From Candidatus Sulfurimonas marisnigri (GTDB taxonomy: Bacteria > Campylobacterota > Campylobacteria > Campylobacterales > Sulfurimonadaceae): a stretch of DNA of 64,000 nt. The notes beneath the pieces were generated by a model, which saw only the letters and a list, made by a program, of their open reading frames with translations, did not search any database and was not told the origin of the DNA. The translations under genes and the position numbers were made by a program. The first letter of the stretch is position 1; each line of letters begins with the position of its first letter. The DNA is taken from NCBI RefSeq assembly GCF_015265475.1, contig NZ_CP054493.1:496001-560000 (forward strand), written 5' to 3'. Below, one piece after another: positions 17,501 to 23,108 of the stretch.

Positions 17501-17612
17501 CGTCTATCGGTATTTCCTGATAAGCCTTAAAGCCAAAAGCAGTAATTGCTAAAAAAATCGTTATCACTAATAGTTTGTATTTTAGTGATATGTCAATAAG
17601 TATATTCAACAT
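14523..17612 (-). CDS. heavy-metal efflux RND pump, CzcA/CusA family
   Basis: Encodes 1029 residues with the RND plan: 12 helices, two large periplasmic loops, IPIDAFPDITPKQV near the N terminus. The TM4 motif is AIAVGMIVDGTIVVVENS. It keeps the DG and EN residues but lacks the first Asp of the CzcA DFGxxxDG pattern, which is a CusA-like trait, whereas RVISIPGTGLAQS in the second periplasmic part is CzcA-like. The substrate cation is therefore uncertain. It exports metal from cytoplasm or periplasm through the adaptor and TolC-like channel encoded upstream in the same operon. Confidence 0.9.
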   Translation of the reverse strand: MLNILIDISLKYKLLVITIFLAITAFGFKAYQEIPIDAFPDITPKQVVVYTESPGNSAEDIEKLLTYPIESALSGMAGVKMIMSNSFFGLSYVSVFFEDDMDIYFLRQLVSERLSGVDIPEGWGKPVLGPNTTGLGQVFWYEIKDTTDKYSLREIREMQDYIVTPLFKSVSGVEEVVGWGGHEKQYNVLINTKKLQDIGVTYGDVVSALQRSNQAAGGQYLEFNREQYLIRGAGLYNTLDDIRNTVIKFEAGHSVTIQDVATVESGSAPRFGAVSIDGSEAVMGMVLQRTATNAAQVVELIKEKIDTVNAALPKGVTVETIYDRTEITHKAVNTMTSALLSGMVLVAIVLFLFLFELRSAFIVIISLPLSLLVAFLLMDYYNVSANLMSLSGLAIAVGMIVDGTIVVVENSFRKLHDEPNAPRLQVIADSAKEVATPVTFAVLIIAAVFIPLLSLDGLAGKLYSPMALNIVFVMLGSLFVALTLVPVLTYLLLKPSKSKENSLMRGVKKAYTPLLMLALGHAKFFLIAVSVIFVGLAYILSQQGREFMPELNEESIMYRVISIPGTGLAQSTQTASEIEKHILKNYPNEVTSVLSMIGRSEKGETAQANYMEVLLTLKDNIENLEDLTQKMNKDLKHTFEYVQFIPTQPIAMRIEELLEGVKAELAVKIYGDDQKVLDSIAKSIQAKLKGVDGLEEMEVEVQLGQAQIKIEPNYLALARYGINVDEVMSVIRNGIGEEAVSEKIEGIRRFGIVPKIKGAKEDIESVKALTIRANNGVLVSLEQICDISVSHGSSFIKRENLSRYMVLSMEVEGRDVASFVEEANQIIKEQVVIPNGYYIGWAGDFKNMKEATKKLMILIPITIFLIILLLYTAFNSFSKAMLILINVPFGFIGGIIALLYADIYLSVSAIIGFLAIFAIAILNGIVLVSFIDELRTKFLHVDLKTILKDATLLRLRPVLMTAFTTLFGILPLLYATGVGSEIQYPLSVVITGGIISSTLLTLLILPSTYLLFYNKEHTTISAKDKKDLR

Positions 17613-17622
17613 AATTAATTAC

Positions 17623-18765
17623 CTAATGCCCATGTTCGCCAAGTGATGATTTTAACATCATCGACTTCACATAATAGCTTTTATCACTCACATATTCTTC
17701 ATCAAGTTCTATTCCTTGAACCCCTGCATATTCATCATCTTGTGTGATAATTTCAACAACACGAGCTTCGTATGGTAATGAAGGTTCATCTTCATCGTCA
17801 TCATGTTTTTCTTCTTCATGTTCTTCATGGTCATCATGTTTTTCTTCTCCATGTTCTTCATGGTCATCATGTTTTTCTTTTTCTGTTGGCATAAAAACAA
17901 CCCATTCATTGTTGAAAAATGACAGCGCTGATTTCTTAACAGCTACATGTTTTTCTGTTGGTTTAAAATAAAGAGTTGAAGATACAAATGTATTTACAAA
18001 CAAATCATCTGCTTTTTCATCAACACTTGATAGAATAACTATCCTCTGTGTTTTAACATCCAACTCTGGTAGTATTTGAGTTACATGAGTAACGATTTTT
18101 CTACCATTATAATCTACACTGAGTTTTTGACCATTCTTTATAACACTTGCATACTTTAAAGGTAAGTAAGATTGAACATAAAAAGCTTGGTCTTTAATAA
18201 TAGTAATTAGAGCCTCATCTTCCCTAATTACAGTATGTAAAGGTTGTAATAAACTAGATACTTTCCCAGAACTATGAGCATAAAGAATGAAGTTTCCCGT
18301 TGCTTTCTTGAGATTTTTCGTTTGGATACCTAAGGTCTGCAATTGTGAACGAAGTGCGGCTATTTTTGAATCCATAGAATTTTTTTCTATTCCTAAATTA
18401 TTTAATGCCTGAGTAGAAAGCATACCTTTATCGTATAGCTTTTTACTAGCGTCATAATTTTCATTTAAAGATATTATTTGTTTCTTTAAAGAGATAAAGT
18501 CAGCTGTCATTTTAGAGACTAATATTGACTCAATTAAGGCAATTTTCTGCCCACTTTTTACACTTTGACCAGCTTCAACAAAGTATTTTTCCAAATGTCC
18601 ACTGACTAGTGATGTAACTGATTGCTTAGCGTTTGATAACTGAATGATTTGAGAATTCAATTCAATTGATTTTCCAAATGAACGAAGTTCAGCATGTTCC
18701 GTGGGTATATCTACACTAAATAAAGATGTTACATATAGTAGTACTAAAAGAGATATTCTATTCAT
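17623..18765 (-). CDS. RND periplasmic adaptor with His/Asp/Glu-rich insert
   Basis: Encodes about 380 residues when started at ATG 18765, preferred because AAGGAAC lies upstream and the signal peptide MNRISLLVLLYVTSLFS begins there. Barrel-sandwich and hairpin regions follow (VSGHLEKYFVEAGQSVKSGQ, a coiled coil, then SGKVSSLLQPL). Near residue 300 is an acidic, histidine-rich tandem repeat typical of periplasmic metal binding. It overlaps the TolC-like gene by 8 bases and precedes the pump by 10. It should link pump and channel and may deliver or sense metal. Confidence 0.88.
   Translation of the reverse strand: MNRISLLVLLYVTSLFSVDIPTEHAELRSFGKSIELNSQIIQLSNAKQSVTSLVSGHLEKYFVEAGQSVKSGQKIALIESILVSKMTADFISLKKQIISLNENYDASKKLYDKGMLSTQALNNLGIEKNSMDSKIAALRSQLQTLGIQTKNLKKATGNFILYAHSSGKVSSLLQPLHTVIREDEALITIIKDQAFYVQSYLPLKYASVIKNGQKLSVDYNGRKIVTHVTQILPELDVKTQRIVILSSVDEKADDLFVNTFVSSTLYFKPTEKHVAVKKSALSFFNNEWVVFMPTEKEKHDDHEEHGEEKHDDHEEHEEEKHDDDEDEPSLPYEARVVEIITQDDEYAGVQGIELDEEYVSDKSYYVKSMMLKSSLGEHGH
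17798..17880 (-). repeat. 33-bp tandem repeat in the adaptor gene
   Basis: Two complete 33-bp units (17798-17830 and 17831-17863) and a partial third encode the 11-residue repeat KHDDHEEHGEE / KHDDHEEHEEE / KHDDDEDE. The first two units differ at one base, which suggests recent expansion by slippage. The encoded segment is a probable metal-chelating loop. Confidence 0.85.
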
Positions 18766-19927
18766 TGTAAGTTCCTTGATAAAAATTTGTATATATAGCA
18801 TTTTGATTTAATGCTGTATAGATTTGTATAAGAGCTCTTTTTGTTTGAATAACTTTATGTTTAATGTCTTGGAGTTGTAGTAGATTTATATTTGAAATCT
18901 TATATCCATCTTCATACATTTTTAAAAGTTTTAGTTGAGTTTTCAATATTTTTTCATTATTTACATTTAACTCAACTAGTGCTTTTCTTTCTTTTTTAAG
19001 TCTAATAAAGTCCATATTTAAACGAGCGTTCTCATTCTTCATTAAAAGCTCTATACGTGAAGCTTGAAGCATTGCTATCGTCTTTTCTTGAGACCTGTTG
19101 TTAAAAATAGCTAATGGAAGATTCACTCCAACTCTAAGTACATCTTGCTCTGGTTCATTTTCTATCTCTGCAAATAAGTCTATCGATTCAACAGTGTTAG
19201 AATTTAGTTGTGCTTCTGATAGTGCTTGATATTGTTGACTTCGCAAGACCTTAATTGTAGGATTTTCAATATTCTCTATATTAGAGTTTATTTTAAATTC
19301 ATAATCATTTTCAAGCTCTATTTCTTTGCTTATTCCTGCAATCTTTAAGAGTGAGTAATAGCTATCCATTGCAGCTAAAGATAAAGTACTTTTTGAGTTT
19401 TTACTCATTTCATAATCTACTTGAGCTTGAAGTTTTATACCCTGAGAAATTGTACCGCTCTCAAGTCGAGCAATAGAGATTTCATATATTTTTTTGGCAA
19501 TACTCAAGCTTTCATCAGATAAATTTAATAGCTTGTTTGCCTCAGAGTAAGATGTATATGCAAGAGATATATCACGAATAAATATAGCTCTCTTTTGAGC
19601 ATAGTTAATGTCCGCATTTTTATTATTTGCGTCTGTTAGATTTTTTTTATCTTCACTCACACCCCATAAGCGAATAGGTTGGGAATAACCAATACGGTAT
19701 CCATTATCATTTGAGCCAATATCTGGTTCAAAAGAAGAATACTCTAATTCTAATGTAGGGTTTTCATACCTTGTAAGAATATTGCCCTGTTCTTTAGTTT
19801 GTTTAACAGCTAATGCTGAAGACTCCATGTAAGGACTATTTTTTATAGCCTTTTGTAAAAATTCATCAAAACTTTCAGCACTCAAAAATGTGCATAATAG
19901 TAGAGACATAATTATATTTTTCAACAT
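18758..19927 (-). CDS. TolC-family outer-membrane efflux protein
   Basis: Encodes 389 residues with a signal peptide (MLKNIIMSLLLCTFLSA). Two OEP repeats of long helices are visible, including NPTLELEYSSFEPD, the region around YTSYSEANKLLNLS and VGVNLPLAIFNNRSQEKTIA. It is slightly shorter than E. coli TolC, as for CusC/CzcC-type channels. ATG 19927 follows AAGGATAGTT. It is the first large gene of the efflux operon (channel, adaptor, pump, PepSY). Confidence 0.88.
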   Translation of the reverse strand: MLKNIIMSLLLCTFLSAESFDEFLQKAIKNSPYMESSALAVKQTKEQGNILTRYENPTLELEYSSFEPDIGSNDNGYRIGYSQPIRLWGVSEDKKNLTDANNKNADINYAQKRAIFIRDISLAYTSYSEANKLLNLSDESLSIAKKIYEISIARLESGTISQGIKLQAQVDYEMSKNSKSTLSLAAMDSYYSLLKIAGISKEIELENDYEFKINSNIENIENPTIKVLRSQQYQALSEAQLNSNTVESIDLFAEIENEPEQDVLRVGVNLPLAIFNNRSQEKTIAMLQASRIELLMKNENARLNMDFIRLKKERKALVELNVNNEKILKTQLKLLKMYEDGYKISNINLLQLQDIKHKVIQTKRALIQIYTALNQNAIYTNFYQGTYNE

Positions 19928-19981
19928 AACTATCCTTTGTAAAAATAAAAATTTGGTATAAGTATAGGTTAAGGTTTGAGG

Positions 19982-20287
19982 TTATGCGATAGGTGGTTTA
20001 ATAGTTTTTGAATAAGTTTCAAAGAGATATGAAGTGTTTTGTGGAATACTGTGAAGCTTATCTACATTAAGATATGCAATAGTGTCATAAGATGGTACTA
20101 AATAAGGATGATGGTATTCATAATGAACATCACAAATATCTCCACAATCTGTGGTTTTGCTAAATTCACTTACATATTCAACAACATCACATGGTTCTTT
20201 ATCAAACATTGCAAATTCTATTTCATGAAAAACCGAAAAAGAAACTACGAATAATAAAAGAATGGTACTAATCTTTTTTAAATGCAT
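19982..20287 (-). CDS. small secreted Cys/His protein upstream of efflux operon
   Basis: Encodes 101 residues with a signal-like N terminus (KKISTILLLFVVSFSVF). The mature portion contains clustered potential metal ligands: CDVVEY, DCGDICDVHYEYHHPY. It sits 54 bases upstream of the TolC-like gene on the same strand, in the position where small metal-binding accessory proteins such as CzcI occur in other systems. A periplasmic metal-binding or sensing role is inferred; no family is recognised. Confidence 0.65.
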   Translation of the reverse strand: MHLKKISTILLLFVVSFSVFHEIEFAMFDKEPCDVVEYVSEFSKTTDCGDICDVHYEYHHPYLVPSYDTIAYLNVDKLHSIPQNTSYLFETYSKTIKPPIA

Positions 20288-20849
20288 AAGAGTATTCTAT
20301 CTTAAATTTTATTCATAATATACTTAAAGCCATAGTATAACTCATCAATTGAAAAAAAATCATAGTTCCACAACTAGTACTTTTTTAAAACTCATTGTAA
20401 ATAAACCTTTCTAAATACCTATAGTACCGAAGTTTACTTGAGTTTTTAGCCTGAAATATTTTGCATTAGATCTCATTTGTTAAGGTATTGATTATAGGAA
20501 TGATTGTAAAAAGTGAATTTATTTTTTCATTATATACTGATTAAAATATTATAAAATGAGGATTTGGGGTAACATGAATGTTGATATATTTAAGTAGTTT
20601 TTTTAGCTACTCCAGTATTTGGAGCCATTATTTTAATTTAAATTTTATTGTTCCAATTTTGCGCTAGAAATAACCATATTTTAGTAAAGTTATATAAAAG
20701 TGCATGTCTAAAAAGCCCTTATATTTGTAACAAGAAGCGCTCATATTAGTTTTCCGTGTTCCACAAAGTGTTTAAAAAGTAAAAACTGCAAAGTTCCACA
20801 AATATTTAGGGATTATGGAACAAAAAAAATGAGCTTAGTATGTCTATTT
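20288..20849. other. 562-bp gap holding a dispersed repeat
   Basis: No gene is supported on either strand. The right part is copy 2 of the dispersed repeat. The left part is AT-rich; it contains the weak hairpin TCCA-GTATT-TGGA near 20606 and several poly-T tracts. Promoters of the efflux operon presumably lie close to 20288-20340 but no convincing -35/-10 pair was fixed. Confidence 0.5.
20713..20820 (-). repeat. dispersed intergenic repeat, copy 2
   Basis: Inverted relative to copy 1 at 1590-1694. The core at 20735-20798 matches with about three changes, and homology extends on both sides at lower identity (for example CCACAAATATTTAGGGATT against the complement of copy 1). It lies inside the island, 29 bases from the end of the 131-residue gene. 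Confidence 0.75.
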
Positions 20850-21245
20850 TCATGTTAAATTTGCTTCTTGGTAGCGCTCTTTAAATACAAGTACTACCCC
20901 ATCGTGCAGATATAAAACGGTTCCACTCTCTTCTGGGGTTGCTTCTTTGAAGCATACATAGCCTTTGTTGACAACTATAGGCTCATAAAATATTTCATTA
21001 TTTTTAAGAGTATGTATTAGCCCGATTCCGCCTATGTAATATTTTAATTCAACATCGCCGCCAACGTAGTCTAGATTAGGGTCAACTACATATTCTGGAA
21101 AATATTTTTTTAAAATTCTGATAAATGCCCTTCTGCTAATAAAATTTCTTGGCAATCTTTCTAGATTTTGATTATAGTTTGGATAAGAAGAGTGCTGGCC
21201 TAGCTTCAGATTGCCATCAGTCTTGCCTCTTTTTATTAAATTCAT
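20850..21245 (-). CDS. hypothetical protein, 131 aa
   Basis: Encodes a soluble 131-residue protein beginning MNLIKRGKTDGNLKLGQH. The N-terminal 60 residues are basic (SRRAFIRILKKYFPEY). The C-terminal part looks beta-rich (VELKYYIGGIGLIHTL, GTVLYLHDGVVLVFKERY). The gene is last in a minus-strand run of small genes. A truncated 20-codon paralogue of its N terminus lies at 21766-21828. No domain is recognised. Confidence 0.7.
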   Translation of the reverse strand: MNLIKRGKTDGNLKLGQHSSYPNYNQNLERLPRNFISRRAFIRILKKYFPEYVVDPNLDYVGGDVELKYYIGGIGLIHTLKNNEIFYEPIVVNKGYVCFKEATPEESGTVLYLHDGVVLVFKERYQEANLT

Positions 21246-21252
21246 AAATAAC

Positions 21253-21450
21253 TCATCCCCATACTGCTGCGGCTGAAATTACAGTCATAATAAACAAAGC
21301 AATTCCTGGCAGAATATTCAATGTCGTCTTTTCGACCATGCATCTTTCTATAAGCTTTTCTCTATAGGATAAGTTTAATCGAATTATGAAAATCCATAAA
21401 ATAAACCCAACAGCAAATACAAAAAACATTGCTACTCCTAGCATCTTCAT
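21253..21450 (-). CDS. small two-helix membrane protein, 65 aa
   Basis: Encodes 65 residues with two hydrophobic segments (about 3-25, MLGVAMFFVFAVGFILWIFI, and 46-64, ILPGIALFIMTVISAAAV) joined by a charged loop REKLIERCMVEK. This is a helical hairpin in the inner membrane. An AGAGGAA ribosome site precedes the ATG. It ends 7 bases before the 131-residue gene, so the two are probably cotranslated. A broken paralogue sits at 21832-22035. Function is unknown. Confidence 0.7.
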   Translation of the reverse strand: MKMLGVAMFFVFAVGFILWIFIIRLNLSYREKLIERCMVEKTTLNILPGIALFIMTVISAAAVWG

Positions 21451-21507
21451 ACTTCATTCCTCTTTTTGTAGCTTAGCTACATATTTTTAATTTCTAATAA
21501 TTCTACT

Positions 21508-21747
21508 TTATTTTTTCCTATACTTGCTTTTTACAATTCCGCCTTTAGGGCACGAATAGTCCGATAACCGGTTGCTCTCAGTAAAGTATTGGTTATACTT
21601 CTCTTTGCTCCATTCCTTACTGTTGCCGCTTTTATTTTTAGCAACTTTCTCCTCCATTTTTTTCTTATTCTTGTTCATGTTTTTTAAATTTCTAGTTAAA
21701 TTCTTAGCTTCTCGTTCTTCTTTAGTAAGTGCTTTCTTTTTTTTCAT
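21508..21747 (-). CDS. Lys-rich small protein, 79 aa
   Basis: Encodes 79 residues, extremely rich in Lys, Asn and Glu, starting MKKKKALTKEEREAKN and ending SKYRKK; probably helical and nucleic-acid binding by charge alone. A single Cys (DYSCPKGG) lies near the C terminus. It sits between the decayed and intact copies of the 65/131-residue gene pair. Ribosome site is weak. It may be a genuine small gene of the island, but low complexity makes this uncertain. Confidence 0.5.
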   Translation of the reverse strand: MKKKKALTKEEREAKNLTRNLKNMNKNKKKMEEKVAKNKSGNSKEWSKEKYNQYFTESNRLSDYSCPKGGIVKSKYRKK

Positions 21748-21765
21748 CTTTGACCCATCGTTTGA

Positions 21766-21828
21766 TTAGCTATAGTGCTGACCTAGCTTCATGTTGCCAT
21801 CAGCACTACCTCTTTGTGTTAAATTCAT
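21766..21828 (-). pseudogene. truncated paralogue of the 131-aa gene
   Basis: A 20-codon frame, MNLTQRGSADGNMKLGQHYS, matches the N terminus of the intact protein (MNLIKRGKTDGNLKLGQHSS) and then stops. The rest of the gene is missing. It sits just downstream of the broken two-helix gene, mirroring the order of the intact pair. Confidence 0.7.
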
Positions 21829-21831
21829 AAA

Positions 21832-22035
21832 TCACCCACCCCATGTCATTCCGGCTGAAATTGCCATAACAATAAATAAAACAATTCCCAGCATGATATT
21901 AAAAAATACTTCCTCACCCAAAAATTGTCTTTTTATGAAATTTTCTTTACTTGAAATGCGTAATAACATTCTGAAGAGTCAAAAAATAAATCCAGCAAGG
22001 GCACCAAAAAATAATATTATCCCTGTTAATTGCAT
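21832..22035 (-). pseudogene. two-helix membrane gene with internal stop
   Basis: From ATG 22035 the frame reads MQLTGIILFFGALAGFIF, stop, LFRMLLRISSKENF and ends MAISAGMTWGG. Alignment to the intact 65-residue protein puts the in-frame TGA at the Trp of FILWIF, one base from TGG. AGGAGA precedes the ATG. It is either a nonsense pseudogene or, less likely, read through. The shared order with the 20-codon remnant shows that the two-gene unit was duplicated. Confidence 0.7.
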
Positions 22036-22048
22036 TCTTATCTCCTAT

Positions 22049-22141
22049 TTAAATATTATCTGGAAGATTTTGAGGAAGTAATCCATCATCAATACTATTT
22101 TTTCTTGCGTACGCATTTAGCTCTTTAACATGACTATTCAA
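22049..22141 (-). CDS. 30-residue peptide gene with strong ribosome site
   Basis: Too short for routine prediction. TTG 22141 follows AAGGAG at 6-base spacing and opens a frame encoding NSHVKELNAYARKN then SIDDGLLPQNLPDNI and a stop, 13 bases before the next ATG. The spacing and ribosome sites resemble an operon leader peptide or small protein at the head of the minus-strand small-gene run. No homologue is known to me. Confidence 0.4.
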   Translation of the reverse strand: MNSHVKELNAYARKNSIDDGLLPQNLPDNI

Positions 22142-22222
22142 ATTACTTCTCCTTGTATAAACTGTTAATATAATGCGATTTTCTCTAAGCCATTAAATAA
22201 CAATAGAGTAAATCGCACAGCA

Positions 22223-22240
22223 AACCCACGATAGTGGGTT
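22223..22240. promoter_or_regulatory. GC-rich inverted repeat between divergent genes
   Basis: AACCCAC-GATA-GTGGGTT, a perfect 7-bp inverted repeat, lies between the divergent small-gene run and the XRE regulator gene. Its G/C content stands out in this AT-rich DNA. It may be the regulator's operator or a hairpin in the regulator's leader. Confidence 0.4.
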
Positions 22241-22296
22241 GTAATAAAACTATAACGAAAATATACTTGCTTTTAAATAAACATGAAAGTTTTAAC

Positions 22297-22560
22297 ATGC
22301 AAGAATCTATCATATTTTCTGATAAAGAGATATTATTAATGTATAAAAATATTGGAAAAAATGTTAAGAAATGCAGAGAAGAAAAAGGCTTAAGTCAACT
22401 TCAGCTATCACACAGTATGGGGTACAGTTCAGTTAGTTTAGTTTCCGCTGCTGAATTGGCTAGCGATAATAAACACTTCAATTTAGAGCATCTTTACAAA
22501 ATCTCTAAAATACTAGATATTGAGCTCTCTTATTTAATATCAGTAAATGCTGCCGAATAG
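22297..22560 (+). CDS. XRE/Cro-CI-type HTH regulator
   Basis: The longest frame opens at GTG 22234, but ATG 22297 (MQESIIFSDKEILL) fits better because the HTH domain then begins near residue 18 (IGKNVKKCREEKGLSQLQLS through DIELSYLI). The result is 87 residues, typical for single-domain XRE repressors. It is divergent from the small-gene run and 100 bases from the recombinase module end. It may control either; the inverted repeat at 22223-22240 is a candidate operator. Confidence 0.75.
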   Translation: MQESIIFSDKEILLMYKNIGKNVKKCREEKGLSQLQLSHSMGYSSVSLVSAAELASDNKHFNLEHLYKISKILDIELSYLISVNAAE

Positions 22561-22662
22561 TACTCAAAAACTGCAGTGTTTCTTTCACACTTAGATTTTG
22601 AATCTCCACTTTCATAAATTGATCTAATGTCTGAATACTAAAGTTAAAAGTGTTTGTTTTTC

Positions 22663-23097
22663 TTATTGTTTTGTTTTACCTCTATCAACAGGCGTTAAAG
22701 GTTTGTCTAACATCTCTTTCGTAACACCTTTGCTATGAGCATTGTAAGCCCATCTTGCAAATTGTGCTAATAATGCTTCATTTTCAAAATTTAATCTATC
22801 ATTTTCAGCTTCTAAACGCTTTACTTTCTGTATCAATGCGGCTACTTCAGCACTCATGTTTGGAAGTTCTTTTATAGTAGTTGATACTCTATCTTTTGTC
22901 AAGTTATATGCATCTTTAATTCGTTGATGCTTGCCAAGTGTTTGACGTGTATATTTATTTTTAGTTCTAAACTCTATCTCGTCAATTAATTTATCCCAGG
23001 TTAACTTTCCTGACCACCCATCAAGAATTTTTACAATCTTTTCAATAAGTTCATCTGTAAGGTTTTCAGATCTAGTATGTTTTGAATTTTGGCTCAT
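22663..23097 (-). CDS. TnpC-like accessory protein of recombinase module
   Basis: Encodes 144 residues. An N-terminal helical domain (LTDELIEKIVKILDGWSGKL, TRQTLGKHQRIKDAYN) looks DNA-binding, followed by a coiled coil (ALIQKVKRLEAENDRLNFENEALL). This architecture and its place, 11 bases after the third recombinase gene, correspond to TnpC of Tn554-type elements, which influences orientation and frequency of transposition. The name is by analogy; sequence identity was not measured. Confidence 0.65.
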   Translation of the reverse strand: MSQNSKHTRSENLTDELIEKIVKILDGWSGKLTWDKLIDEIEFRTKNKYTRQTLGKHQRIKDAYNLTKDRVSTTIKELPNMSAEVAALIQKVKRLEAENDRLNFENEALLAQFARWAYNAHSKGVTKEMLDKPLTPVDRGKTKQ

Positions 23098-23108
23098 GGT
23101 TTTCCTAT

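Noticed and set aside
17709-17971. Alternative frames over the adaptor repeat, on both strands
   Set aside because: They are low-complexity shadows of the 33-bp repeat and lack ribosome sites; the adaptor frame is continuous and recognisable.
21791-22081. Plus-strand 96-codon frame
   Set aside because: It is antisense to the broken two-helix gene, whose similarity to the intact copy and ribosome site explain the region.
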